The position numbers and the translations under genes were made by a program. From the IMG/VR virus record IMGVR_UViG_3300043435_000090, positions 1 to 26,475 of that record: a stretch of 26,475 bases of DNA; one strand, given 5' to 3'. The notes under the pieces are model-generated. The model had not been told where the DNA came from, ran no database searches, and saw nothing but the letters and a program-made list of their open reading frames with translations. Shown here piece by piece: positions 6,682-14,993 of the stretch (positions within the stretch are counted from its first letter, which is position 1; each line of letters opens with the position of its first letter). Origin of the DNA: a virus.

Positions 6682-6727
6682 AGAAATGTTAAAATGCATT
6701 TTATTTAAAACAAAAGAATTAGATTTG
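6677..6727 (+). promoter_or_regulatory. promoter: GTTAAAGAAATGTTAAA element plus TAGATTTG -7 box
   Basis: TAGATTTG at 6720-6727 fits TAnnTTTG. GTTAAAGAAATGTTAAA (6677-6693) lies 26 bases upstream of it. Both parts and the 26-base gap are identical in the promoter at 26246-26296. It would drive the small gene at 6745, which ends in a terminator, so this may be a single-gene unit inside the late region. Confidence 0.65.
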
Positions 6728-6744
6728 TATCAAATAACAAACAA

Positions 6745-6915
6745 ATGAAAACATATATGACAAAGTATTTAATAACTTACTGGACACAACGTAATGATGA
6801 AAGCACAGATGTAGAAATTATTATAGAAGCATTTAATGAATTAGATGCTATGAAACAATTTTTAGATAAAAGATTAACATATAGAAAAATAGAAAGCATA
6901 CAAGAATTAGTTTAG
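6745..6915 (+). CDS. hypothetical protein in its own promoter-terminator unit (56 aa)
   Basis: A 56-residue frame from ATG 6745 to TAG 6915, bounded by a TAnnTTTG promoter and a rho-independent terminator. It starts MKTYMTKYLITYWTQRNDES and has an alternating beta-like start and a helical end (NELDAMKQFLDKRLTY). An alternative start is Met5. A small gene with its own early-type promoter between terminase and the tail operon behaves like an accessory (moron) gene. No family recognised. Confidence 0.6.
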   Translation: MKTYMTKYLITYWTQRNDESTDVEIIIEAFNELDAMKQFLDKRLTYRKIESIQELV

Positions 6916-6939
6916 GTTAGGTTTATAATTAGGGGAAGG

Positions 6940-6970
6940 AAAGGCAATCAGAAATGGTTGTCTTTTTTTT
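6940..6970 (+). terminator. rho-independent terminator before the tail operon
   Basis: AAAGGCAATC (6940-6949) pairs with GGTTGTCTTT (6956-6965) through ten pairs, including two G-T wobbles, around a 6-base loop, with the T tract running on to 6970. It ends the 6745 gene's unit and separates it from the late leader at 6978. Confidence 0.8.
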
Positions 6971-6977
6971 GTTTAAT

Positions 6978-7014
6978 ACAATTTAGACTTTATTTTATTT
7001 TTAAATAAAAAACA
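6978..7014 (+). promoter_or_regulatory. late-type leader/promoter element before the tail operon
   Basis: TTTTATTTTTAAATAAAA (6993-7010) is an inverted repeat of two 8-base arms around TT, 4 bases before the ATG at 7015. The stretch 6978-7010 matches 18370-18402 at nearly every position (ACAATTTnnACTTnATTTTATT and onward). It lies between a terminator and the first gene of a structural operon, so a phage late promoter or a translation leader is inferred; no TAnnTTTG box is present. Confidence 0.5.
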
Positions 7015-7692
7015 ATGAAGTTACAGATTACAATACCAACAAGTTTAGATGAAATAACATTAGAACAGTATCAAAAGTTTTTATCCATTGCAAAAGATAA
7101 TCCTGATGGTGAGTTTCTTCAACACAAAATGGTAGAAATATTTTGTGGTATAGATTTAAAGAATGCTGCTAAAATAAGTTTTAAAGATGTTAATGAAATA
7201 ACAACTAACTTATCAAATCTATTCAATCAAAAGTATGATTTGAAAAGAACATTTAAATTAGGTAATACTGAATTTGGATTTATAACTAACCTTGATGAAA
7301 TAACATTAGGTGAATATACTGATTTAGATAAATACATAAGTGATTGGGATATGATGCACAATGCAATGGCAGTATTATATAGACCAATAACAAAGAAGTT
7401 AAAAGATAAATATCAAATAGAAGAATACAATGGAAGTTATACTTATTGTGATGCTATGAAGTATATGCCACTTGATGTTGCATTAGGTGCTGTTGTTTTT
7501 TTTTACACTTTAGGAAACGAATTACTGAAGTCTACGATACACTATTTGGAGAACAACAAGGAGTTTCAGAATATAGTAAACAATCACAATTTGGAAGTAA
7601 ATGGGGTTGGTATTCATCATTCTATGCTCTTGCTCAAGGAGATGTTAGAAGATTTGAAGATGTTTCCAGAATTAGGTTATCAGTTGCATTAA
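7015..7692 (+). CDS. tail assembly chaperone-like protein, unshifted product
   Basis: The zero-frame product is 225 residues, first gene of the tail operon and preceded by the late-type leader. The N-terminal part is acidic with paired NLDEITLGEY and SLDEITLEQY repeats (about 8-18 and 92-101). Residue 160 onward (GAVVFFYTLGNELL) reaches a nine-T run at 7496-7504, where a -1 shift would switch to a different C-terminus ending at 7754. Both C-termini look protein-like. Position and a frameshift are hallmarks of siphovirus G/GT-type tail chaperones, which help load the tape measure. The assignment is from architecture rather than a named domain. Confidence 0.7.
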   Translation: MKLQITIPTSLDEITLEQYQKFLSIAKDNPDGEFLQHKMVEIFCGIDLKNAAKISFKDVNEITTNLSNLFNQKYDLKRTFKLGNTEFGFITNLDEITLGEYTDLDKYISDWDMMHNAMAVLYRPITKKLKDKYQIEEYNGSYTYCDAMKYMPLDVALGAVVFFYTLGNELLKSTIHYLENNKEFQNIVNNHNLEVNGVGIHHSMLLLKEMLEDLKMFPELGYQLH

Positions 7693-7754
7693 CATTTTTA
7701 ACATTTGAAAAAGAAAAGAACCAAATAGAAACAGAATTAATAAGAAGTAAATAA
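7015..7754 (+). CDS. tail assembly chaperone-like protein, -1 frameshift product (joined 7015-7503 and 7503-7754)
   Basis: A -1 shift on the slippery run T TTT TTT (7497-7503, inside nine Ts) adds 83 residues in the overlapping frame, giving about 246 residues. The shifted part contains FGSKWGWYSSFYALAQGD and FEDVSRIRLSVALTFLTFEK, a pattern I associate with tail proteins of Bacteroidetes phages. It has no ATG of its own after the TGA at 7473 and stops in TAA (7752-7754), directly overlapping the ATG of the next gene, whereas the zero frame stops 60 bases earlier. Zero-frame and shifted-frame coding overlap for about 190 bases. Transcriptional slippage or a sequencing error in the T run are the alternatives. 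Confidence 0.65.
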
Positions 7755-8221
7755 TGAAAGGATTTTATCAAATAACAACAGCAATAAAAGACCAACTATA
7801 TAAAGATGTATTTGTTAATACAGTTTCTTCAGGTGATATATTTGAAATTGATTTAAACAAACAAACTATATTTCCTTTGTCGCATATTATTGTAAACAAT
7901 GCAACATACAATGGTAACACTTGGTTGTTTAATATATCAGTTCTATGTATGGATGTTGTAGACTTTAGTAAGACTGAACAAACAGACCAATTTTTAACAA
8001 ATGATAATGAGCAAGATGTGTTACATACACAACTAATGGTTATTAATAGATTGTTAGAAGTATTAAGAAGGGGAAGTTTATTTGATGATTTATATCAATT
8101 AACAGGTACACCAAATTGCGAACCATTTGTAGATAGGTTTGAAAATAAAATAGCTGGTTGGACAGTTACATTTGATGTGATGGTTGCTAATGAAATGACA
8201 AGTTGTGAAAATGAGTGCTAA
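7754..8221 (+). CDS. tail terminator/completion-like protein
   Basis: This 155-residue protein resembles a family in Bacteroidetes phages related to tail terminators: an N-terminal helix (QITTAIKDQLYKD), the conserved VNTVSSGDIFEIDLNKQTIF segment, a strand-rich core (HIIVNNATYNGNTWLFNISV), MDVVDF, then a helix ending VLRRGSLFDDLYQL and the end FENKIAGWTVTFDVMVANEM. It probably caps the tail tube and joins it to the head. The start overlaps the stop of the frameshift product and the end overlaps the next gene. The role is by resemblance and position; the family is more certain than the exact function. Confidence 0.65.
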   Translation: MKGFYQITTAIKDQLYKDVFVNTVSSGDIFEIDLNKQTIFPLSHIIVNNATYNGNTWLFNISVLCMDVVDFSKTEQTDQFLTNDNEQDVLHTQLMVINRLLEVLRRGSLFDDLYQLTGTPNCEPFVDRFENKIAGWTVTFDVMVANEMTSCENEC

Positions 8222-8771
8222 TAATTTAACATCTACTAAAGAAGTTTTAGAAAGATATAAGAAATATGTTATTCAACAAGCAAGAAGTAATTTATCTAAA
8301 AGCAATAAGAACGTTTCTAAACAACTTTATAATCAAATCAAAGGTGAAATAATATTTGAAAATAATTATTTCTTATTAGGGTTTAGTATGCCAGATTATG
8401 GCTTTTATCAAGATGAAGGAGTTAAAGGTGCAGACCCAACACAAGTATCAAAGAATGCAAAGATAAAAGGGCAACAAGCACCAAATAGTAGATTTAAATT
8501 TAAAAGAAGAATACCTTCAGCACCATTTGAACAATGGGCAAAGTTTAGAAACATAAGATTGCGTGATGCAAAAGGAAAGTTTGCAAAAGGCAATTATAAA
8601 TCAATAGGTTATATTATAGCTAAAAATGTATGGGCAAGGGGAATTAAACCTTCTTTATTTTTTACTAAACCATTTGAAGCTGGTTATAAGAAATACATAG
8701 ATACAGATTTAATAAAAGCATTTGGTGACGATATAGAAACATTAATAGATTACACAATAACAAATAAATAA
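8211..8771 (+). CDS. HK97 gp10-like neck/tail completion protein
   Basis: This is a 186-residue basic protein. I use the ATG at 8211; an upstream GTG (8205) would add two residues. The core carries YGFYQDEGVKGADP (about 62-75), typical of HK97 gp10-like/minor tail proteins of this phage group, a basic KGKFAKGNYKSIGYIIAKNVWARG stretch, and FFTKPFEAGYKKY. Such proteins act at the head-tail joint or tail completion. It overlaps the tail terminator gene by 11 bases and is one base from the next gene. Confidence 0.6.
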   Translation: MSANNLTSTKEVLERYKKYVIQQARSNLSKSNKNVSKQLYNQIKGEIIFENNYFLLGFSMPDYGFYQDEGVKGADPTQVSKNAKIKGQQAPNSRFKFKRRIPSAPFEQWAKFRNIRLRDAKGKFAKGNYKSIGYIIAKNVWARGIKPSLFFTKPFEAGYKKYIDTDLIKAFGDDIETLIDYTITNK

Positions 8772-8772
8772 A

Positions 8773-9894
8773 ATGGAAGTAATATTTGTAAGAAGCCCAT
8801 ATTTTATACAGGTAGATGAAGCAAGTCAAGTTGAAAGTAAAATTGAATTATTTATATGGCATAAAGGTGAAACTGAACCAGCTACACCTACATATACTTT
8901 AAGCAAAAAAGCAGCATCAGCTACACAAACTAAAAACATTTACAATATATCTAATTACGTTAAAGAGTTTATTGATATAACAAATCCAATATACATAACT
9001 TCACCATTTGAAGAAGAAAATTATAATTGGTGTTATGTTAAAGTAAAAAGATATTATTCAACTACTGCTAATAATCCTTCACCAACTTTATTAGACACTA
9101 CAACCTATGTATCTACAAATGGATACACAGGTTATTTAGATGGGTATAACGCTTTAATAGATAGCGAATTTATACCTATGAATTTATTACAACAAAATAA
9201 AGCATATAAATATTACAATAGTGGTTTAAATGATTATCCTTATTTAACTTTTTTTATTGATAGTATTGATGTTGATGATACTTATTCAGTAATTTATTCA
9301 ACTTTAGGTGCTTTTCCAGAAGTCATATCTGATATTTTACTTGTGGTAGGTTCAATAGATGAGCAATGGTTATATTCAATACCAATAAGACCAGACGATG
9401 TTGACTTTGTTGATGGTTGTAAAGTTGAAATAGTAAAAAATGAAACAGTTATAGCAACATATATTTTTATTCCTGAATGTGAAACAAAATATAATCCTAT
9501 GAGAGTAAACTATATAAACAAATTAGGTGCTTGGGATTTCATTACATTCTTTAAAGCAAGAACTGAAAATTGGGAAGTTAAAAATAAAGAATATCAATTA
9601 TTGCCAGATGATGTAAATTATAATCCAATAAGAGGTGAAAGCAAAGCATTTAATTATGAAGCTAAACAATCTATAAAAGTAAATACAGGTTGGTTAGATG
9701 AAAGTTATAATGAATTGATAAAAGATTTAATGGTTTCAGAAACTATAATATTATATGACTATGAAACGGAAACACAAAAGCCAGTTAAATTAAAAACAAT
9801 GACAACTGATTTAAAGACTTCTTTGCAAGATAAGATGATTAACTACCAAATAGAGTTTGAGTACAATTACAATCAAATTAATAATGTAATATAA
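8773..9894 (+). CDS. tail/baseplate structural protein (373 aa)
   Basis: This 373-residue beta-rich protein starts with EVIFVRSPYFIQVDEA, a beginning shared by structural proteins of flavobacterial phages, followed by strands rich in Tyr, Thr and Val with few charged helices. The end (LQDKMINYQIEFEYNYNQIN) is also strand-like. It shares TAATG with the 782-residue protein after it and lies between tail completion genes and the tape measure, so it is most likely a distal tail or baseplate component. I cannot name a domain. Confidence 0.6.
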   Translation: MEVIFVRSPYFIQVDEASQVESKIELFIWHKGETEPATPTYTLSKKAASATQTKNIYNISNYVKEFIDITNPIYITSPFEEENYNWCYVKVKRYYSTTANNPSPTLLDTTTYVSTNGYTGYLDGYNALIDSEFIPMNLLQQNKAYKYYNSGLNDYPYLTFFIDSIDVDDTYSVIYSTLGAFPEVISDILLVVGSIDEQWLYSIPIRPDDVDFVDGCKVEIVKNETVIATYIFIPECETKYNPMRVNYINKLGAWDFITFFKARTENWEVKNKEYQLLPDDVNYNPIRGESKAFNYEAKQSIKVNTGWLDESYNELIKDLMVSETIILYDYETETQKPVKLKTMTTDLKTSLQDKMINYQIEFEYNYNQINNVI

Positions 9895-12242
9895 TGGAGT
9901 TATATATTTACGTTGATGATGTTGCACATAGAGTTGAAATGTTTCAAGATGAAAAGGTTTCAGTAACTTCTACAATACAAAATTATTCAGATATTGGTAA
10001 ACTATTTACAGACTATTCACAATCATTTACAATACCAGCATCGCCAACAAATAATGCTATATTTTCACATTGGTATGACAATGCAGTTGATGATGGATAT
10101 GATGCAAGGATAAGATATAGTGCATTTATTGAAATAGAAACAATACCATTTAAAGAAGGTAATGTACAACTTGAAAAAGCAAATAAAAAGAATGGTTATA
10201 TTGAAAGTTATACACTTACATTTTATGGAAACTTAACACAATTAAAAGATAAGTTTGGTGAAGATAAATTAAATAGTTTAGATTTTAGTTCTTTAAATCA
10301 TACTTATGATTTTGGTTCAGTTATAGCAAGAATAAATCTAACTAATAATCCAAGTACAGGTTTACCATATACAGTTAGGTATCCATTAATAGGTAATACA
10401 AGAAAGTTTGATTATAAGACTGCAAGTGTTTTTGATGTAACTACAAATACAGGTGCTATTAATTGGGATGATTTATTTCCAGCAGTACCTATAACAACTA
10501 TATTAGATTTTATAGAAACAAAATATGGTTTAACATTTACAGGTAATTTTTTAAACTACAATCAATTTAGCAAGTTGCAAATGCTATTAAAAAATAGTGA
10601 ATTGCCAAGAGCATACAATGCTGGTATATTTTATGACCAATTTAGAATTGCTGAAACTGCTACTTTTCCGGAATACAATACAACAACAGATACAATAACA
10701 ACCGATTGGAATAGTATTTATTTTCAAACAGGTTCACCTCCATTTCCTACTTATGGTGGAAATAGAAGAATAATAATTAAATTCGACACTATATTAGCTT
10801 CACCATATTTAACAACAAATTATAAAGTTGAACTATTACAAGATGGTGTAGTAACACAAACATTTGATAATTTAATAGGAAATCAAACTTTAACATTATT
10901 AGATGTAAGACAATCAGATGACCCAGCAAGTCACGAATATAAAATTAGAATTTCAGCATTAGGTGCTTTTGCTTTTAAAGGTAGATTTGATTATGTTAGA
11001 AGAAATGTTTATGGTGATAGGACAACAGTATCTTTAAATTACGCTTCAAGTGGTTCACCTACTGGTCAATCATTTTCAGCAATACAAAATGTTGTTAATT
11101 ATGTACCAGATATTAAAGTTGCAGATTTCTTTATGGGATTAGTTAAAATGTTTAATTTAATTATTACACCAATTAATGTATCTACATTTTTATTAGAACC
11201 ATTAGAATTATATTATCAAGCTGGTCAAATAAAAGATTTAACACCATTTATTTACGCTGAAGAATTAGATATTGAAAAGCCAAAATTATTTAAGTCAATA
11301 GAATTTAAATATGAACAATCAGAAAACATTTTAAACAATGCCTTTAATGGTTTATTCAATAGACAATATGGTGATTTAACTTTTGATAGTGCTTCAATTT
11401 CTGAAAGTAGTAAGTATGAAATTAAATTACCATTTGAGAATGTAATGTATGAAAGAGCAACAGGATATAATTTTCAAACTGCTACATTATTAAACAAAGA
11501 TTTACAAAGTTATACACCTAAACCAATATTGATGTATAACAATGGTTTAACTGATGTTTCTGCTTTTCCTATTAAAATTTATAATGGAACTGGTTATACA
11601 AACGTAAATAATTACATAAGGTTTAATAATGAAATAAATACAGGTGCAACTGATTTAAGTTATTTATATTCTTTAAATTTTGGTAATGAAGTATCATCTT
11701 GGTATTTAGTAAATGCACCACAAGGATTATACAAAAGGCACTACGAACAATATATTGCAAATCTTTATAATCAAAAAACAAGGGTTTTAAAAGCAAAGGC
11801 AAAATTAGAACCACAAAATTTAACTAACTTAAAATTAAATGATAGGATAGTAATAAGAGACAATAGATATATTATAAATTCTTTTACTACTGATTTAACA
11901 ACTGGTGAAGCAAACTTTGAATTAATTAATGATTATAGGGTATTAGGTTTTAATAGTGTTGGTTATAGGTATTCAAATATTGAATTATTAAATGTAGATA
12001 AAGAAGCACAAGAAGTTCAAATAGATATTTATTTAGGAATGTTTAAAGAGTTTACAATAAATTCTTTATCAGGTTTTATATCAACAATAAAAACTGGAAC
12101 ATATTATAATGATGAAAGTATGATTGTTACAATAGCTGCCAATGGAACTGCTGCTGAAAGAACTGAAAATGTAAGTATAACTTTTACAGATTTTGACAAT
12201 AATGATTTAACAATAGAAATTCCAATAACACAAGACGCATAA
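9894..12242 (+). CDS. large tail/baseplate protein with C-terminal BACON-like domain
   Basis: This 782-residue protein begins ELYIYVDDVAHRVEMFQDEK and continues as a beta-rich tail-hub-like protein with segments such as FTDYSQSFTIPASPTNNAIF (about 39-58), a pattern of phage baseplate or tail-tip proteins of this group. The last 60 residues (about 722-782) form an Ig-like module with MIVTIAANGTAAERTENVSI and a terminal IEIPITQDA; the R-T-x-x-V-T-I pattern and closing ITQ match BACON domains of Bacteroidetes. BACON domains are thought to bind glycans or mucin, so an adhesive role is inferred. It would sit at the tail tip. Confidence 0.65.
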   Translation: MELYIYVDDVAHRVEMFQDEKVSVTSTIQNYSDIGKLFTDYSQSFTIPASPTNNAIFSHWYDNAVDDGYDARIRYSAFIEIETIPFKEGNVQLEKANKKNGYIESYTLTFYGNLTQLKDKFGEDKLNSLDFSSLNHTYDFGSVIARINLTNNPSTGLPYTVRYPLIGNTRKFDYKTASVFDVTTNTGAINWDDLFPAVPITTILDFIETKYGLTFTGNFLNYNQFSKLQMLLKNSELPRAYNAGIFYDQFRIAETATFPEYNTTTDTITTDWNSIYFQTGSPPFPTYGGNRRIIIKFDTILASPYLTTNYKVELLQDGVVTQTFDNLIGNQTLTLLDVRQSDDPASHEYKIRISALGAFAFKGRFDYVRRNVYGDRTTVSLNYASSGSPTGQSFSAIQNVVNYVPDIKVADFFMGLVKMFNLIITPINVSTFLLEPLELYYQAGQIKDLTPFIYAEELDIEKPKLFKSIEFKYEQSENILNNAFNGLFNRQYGDLTFDSASISESSKYEIKLPFENVMYERATGYNFQTATLLNKDLQSYTPKPILMYNNGLTDVSAFPIKIYNGTGYTNVNNYIRFNNEINTGATDLSYLYSLNFGNEVSSWYLVNAPQGLYKRHYEQYIANLYNQKTRVLKAKAKLEPQNLTNLKLNDRIVIRDNRYIINSFTTDLTTGEANFELINDYRVLGFNSVGYRYSNIELLNVDKEAQEVQIDIYLGMFKEFTINSLSGFISTIKTGTYYNDESMIVTIAANGTAAERTENVSITFTDFDNNDLTIEIPITQDA

Positions 12243-12403
12243 TGATAAAGTTAATACTTGAAATGTTACAATTAGATGAACATTACGGACAATCAGAAAC
12301 AATAGAAATAGCAAAAGGTAAATATGAATTACCAGCAACATTTTCAGGTACATTAAAGCAATTTAAACGACAAATAAAAGAAAGAAAAAATGGCAGAAAT
12401 TAA
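12242..12403 (+). CDS. small hypothetical tail-operon protein (53 aa)
   Basis: The ATG overlaps the previous TAA (TAATG) and the frame ends at 12403, overlapping the tape-measure start at 12390 by 14 bases. The 53-residue product has a helical start (MIKLILEMLQLDEHYG) and a basic end (LKQFKRQIKERKNGRN). Overlaps on both sides argue for real translation. Its place just before the tape measure is where small chaperone-related genes are found, but sequence gives no function. Confidence 0.6.
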   Translation: MIKLILEMLQLDEHYGQSETIEIAKGKYELPATFSGTLKQFKRQIKERKNGRN

Positions 12404-14303
12404 AACTGTAAATTTAGAAGTTAATTCTAATTTAGCACAAACTGAACAAGCAGTTACTTCATTAAGAAGTGAATTAAGAAAAGCACAAGCAGAGGTTGCT
12501 GCTATGAGTGATAAGTTTGGTGCAGCATCTAAAGAAGCTATTGAGGCAGCTAAAAGAGCAGCTGATTTAAAAGACAGAATAGGTGATGCAAAAGATTTAA
12601 CTGATGCATTTAATCCTGATGCAAAGTTTAAAGCATTAGCGGGTGCTGCAAATATTGCTGCTGGTGCATTAGCTGGTTTTGAAGGTGCAATGGGTTTAGT
12701 TGGTGTACAATCTGAAGATGCACAACAAGCTATTTTAAAAGTTCAATCAGCATTAGCAGTATCACAAGGATTAGATGTATTACAACAAATTCCAGATACA
12801 TTTAGAAATATTAAAGCAGTTGCAGTTAATGCTTTTGGGGCAATTAAAGGTGCTATTGGTGCAACAGGAATAGGTTTATTAGTTGTTGCTTTAGGTGCTT
12901 TATATGCTAATTGGGATGCATTAAAAAAATTAGTTGGTGATAGTATTCCAGCATTAAAGGAAGGCACTAAACAATTTGATAAATTAAAAGAAGTATTTTT
13001 TGGTGTAGGTAATGCAATAGTTCAATATTTATTAACACCATTTAAATCAGTTTTAAAAATATTACAATTAGATTTTAAAGGTGCTATAAATGAAATTAAA
13101 AAAGGTTATGATGTAATTGGTAATTATGAAAAAGGTGCTGCAAAAGAAAGACAAGACCAAAATGATGCTTATGCAAAAGCAAGATTAGAAAAACAAATTA
13201 AGAATAAAGAAAATGAAATTGCAATAGCTAAAGCATCAGGTAAAGATACTTATAATTTAGAAAAAGATAATTTACATAGAAAGCTACTTTTAAATAAAGG
13301 CAATCAAGAAGAACTTGATAAATTGCGTCAAGAAGAAAGATTATTAGATGCAACACATAAAAAATCATTAGAAGATAAACAAAAAGCACATAATGATGAA
13401 TTAAAAAAGAAACGTGAAGAAGCATTAGCAGAAGAAAAAAGAAAAAGAGAAGAAACACAAAAGCAACGTGATGAAGCAACATCAGCAGGATTTAGAAAAG
13501 CAGAAGAAGATTATGATAATATTTTAAAAAGAGAAGAAGAAGCAAGAGAAAAAAATAGACAAGGTGGATTAACTGAAATTGAACAAGTAAATGAAAAATA
13601 TAATAAGTTAATACAAGCAGCTAAAGATGCTGGTGTTTCTACAATAGAATTAGAAATTGAACAAGCTAATGCTATAAATGATATTAAATTATCAGCACAA
13701 CAAAAACAATATGATAGTCTTAAAGAAGCAGCAGAAAAAGAAGCAGCACTTGATTTAGCAATTAGAGAAGCAAAAAGAAATGCTTTAGATACTGGTTTAA
13801 ATATTTTATTACAATTTGCTGGTAAAAACAAAACTATTGCATTGGGTATTTTAGCTATTCAAAAAGGATTAGCTATTGCAGATATAGTTGTAGGTGCTTC
13901 AAAATCAATAGCGGCAGCACAAGCAGCATTAGCAGCAACACCAGCAGTAATTGGTGTAGTACCAAATCCAATGTATGCAGTTCAAGCTGCTGCAACTGTT
14001 AAAGGTATTGCATTAACAAAAATAACTGCTGCAACTTCTATTGCATCAATATTAGCTGCATCAATAGGTCAAGCAAAATCTATTACAGGTGGAGATGGTG
14101 GTGGTGGTTCTGCACCAAATGGTGGTGGTGGTGGTGCTGCCCCACAATTTAACGTAGTAGGAAATAGTGGTGTTAATCAATTAGCAGAAACATTAGGTGG
14201 TAATTCACAACAAGCACCAATACAAGCCTATGTAGTTTCACAAAACGTTACAACTGCTCAAAGTTTAAATAGAAACATAATTAATAATGCAAGTTTAGGT
14301 TAA
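12390..14303 (+). CDS. tape measure protein
   Basis: This 637-residue protein has the layout of a tape measure, which sets tail length and is expelled during DNA entry. It has an N-terminal coiled coil (10-75), a hydrophobic segment (about 150-172, ending LLVVALGALYANW), a second (205-226), a long charged coiled coil (250-460, many KREE/EEK repeats), a long Ala/Ile-rich hydrophobic region (about 484-562), and a Gly-rich linker (567-582) before a polar C-terminal tail. The length would predict a short tail, near 100 nm if the usual relation holds. It is the last gene of the tail operon. Confidence 0.85.
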   Translation: MAEIKTVNLEVNSNLAQTEQAVTSLRSELRKAQAEVAAMSDKFGAASKEAIEAAKRAADLKDRIGDAKDLTDAFNPDAKFKALAGAANIAAGALAGFEGAMGLVGVQSEDAQQAILKVQSALAVSQGLDVLQQIPDTFRNIKAVAVNAFGAIKGAIGATGIGLLVVALGALYANWDALKKLVGDSIPALKEGTKQFDKLKEVFFGVGNAIVQYLLTPFKSVLKILQLDFKGAINEIKKGYDVIGNYEKGAAKERQDQNDAYAKARLEKQIKNKENEIAIAKASGKDTYNLEKDNLHRKLLLNKGNQEELDKLRQEERLLDATHKKSLEDKQKAHNDELKKKREEALAEEKRKREETQKQRDEATSAGFRKAEEDYDNILKREEEAREKNRQGGLTEIEQVNEKYNKLIQAAKDAGVSTIELEIEQANAINDIKLSAQQKQYDSLKEAAEKEAALDLAIREAKRNALDTGLNILLQFAGKNKTIALGILAIQKGLAIADIVVGASKSIAAAQAALAATPAVIGVVPNPMYAVQAAATVKGIALTKITAATSIASILAASIGQAKSITGGDGGGGSAPNGGGGGAAPQFNVVGNSGVNQLAETLGGNSQQAPIQAYVVSQNVTTAQSLNRNIINNASLG

Positions 14304-14313
14304 TGTTAGTTAA

Positions 14314-14352
14314 AAGTATCATTAAGTCAAAAAAACATAGTTAATGATACTT
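14314..14352 (+). terminator. 12-bp perfect inverted repeat after the tape measure gene (possible terminator or processing hairpin)
   Basis: AAGTATCATTAA (14314-14325) and TTAATGATACTT (14341-14352) are perfect complements around a 15-base loop. The right arm is not followed by a clear T tract (ATTTAAAAC follows), and the stem is A+T-rich, so a standard rho-independent terminator is uncertain. It lies exactly between the tail operon and the prohead operon. Confidence 0.5.
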
Positions 14353-14359
14353 ATTTAAA

Positions 14360-14397
14360 ACAAAATATAAATAATTTAATTTTTAAAAAAAAGTACA
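14360..14397 (+). promoter_or_regulatory. late-type leader/promoter element before the prohead protease gene
   Basis: TTTAATTTTTAAAAAAAAG (14375-14393) lies 4 bases before the ATG at 14398. The larger stretch ACAAAATATAAATAATTTAA (14360-14379) closely matches ACAAATATAAATAGTATTAA (16131-16150) before the scaffold-like gene, and its core aligns with the copies at 6993 and 18385. Late promoter or translation-leader function is inferred. Confidence 0.45.
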
Positions 14398-14988
14398 ATG
14401 AAGAAATTAGAAACTATTTATTTAGATATAGATGAAGAAAATATTCAAGATGGGATTGATGCTATTAGTTTAGTTAAATTTCCAGCCATTGAAGAAAATT
14501 GGGTTGCATTAAACGAACACAAAATAGAATTAAAAACAATAGATGAGGATAAACGTATTGTAATTGGTTTGGCTTTAATACCTGAAAAGGATATTTATAG
14601 ACGTAATGGAGATTATGAATATAACATTAGGTTTTCAAAAGAAACAGTTCGTAAAGCATCTGAATTATATTTAAAGAAACTAAAAATTCACAATTCAACA
14701 TTAGAACACGAAAAGAAAACTGATGGTGTTTATACAATAGAAAGTTGGATAGTTGAAGATGTTAAACGTGATAAGTCTGCTATTTACAATTTAAATGCAA
14801 CAGAAGGTGCTTGGGTTGTAGTTCAAAGAATAGACAATGATGAAGTTTGGAATGATGTTAAAGAAGGTAAATATCAAGGATATAGCATAGAAGGATATTT
14901 TTCTGAAAAAGCAGAATTAAATCTACAAGAAAGTAAAGAGCAAGAATTGATTGAAAAAATAAAACAAATACTAATAAATAACAAATAA
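14398..14988 (+). CDS. prohead protease, XkdF-like serine protease
   Basis: This 196-residue protein matches the XkdF-like putative phage serine protease group that cleaves scaffold and capsid N-termini during head maturation. Visible features are VIGLALIPEKDIYRR (55-69), a conserved NSTLEHEKK with likely catalytic His104, ESWIVED with acidic residues (115-121), and KYQGYSIEG (158-166) with likely nucleophile Ser163. The C-terminal 20 residues are a Lys/Glu coil. Gene order (protease, then coiled-coil, scaffold-like and capsid genes) supports the role. Catalytic residues are assigned by family analogy. Confidence 0.85.
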   Translation: MKKLETIYLDIDEENIQDGIDAISLVKFPAIEENWVALNEHKIELKTIDEDKRIVIGLALIPEKDIYRRNGDYEYNIRFSKETVRKASELYLKKLKIHNSTLEHEKKTDGVYTIESWIVEDVKRDKSAIYNLNATEGAWVVVQRIDNDEVWNDVKEGKYQGYSIEGYFSEKAELNLQESKEQELIEKIKQILINNK

Positions 14989-14993
14989 ATAAA

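Noticed and set aside
13228-13831. Two hydrophobic open frames on the - strand within the tape measure gene
   Set aside because: They mirror the charged coiled coil of the tape measure and lack any regulatory signal.
14096-14138. GGTGGTGGT simple repeats as a CRISPR or satellite repeat
   Set aside because: They encode the Gly-rich linker of the tape measure protein and are imperfect.
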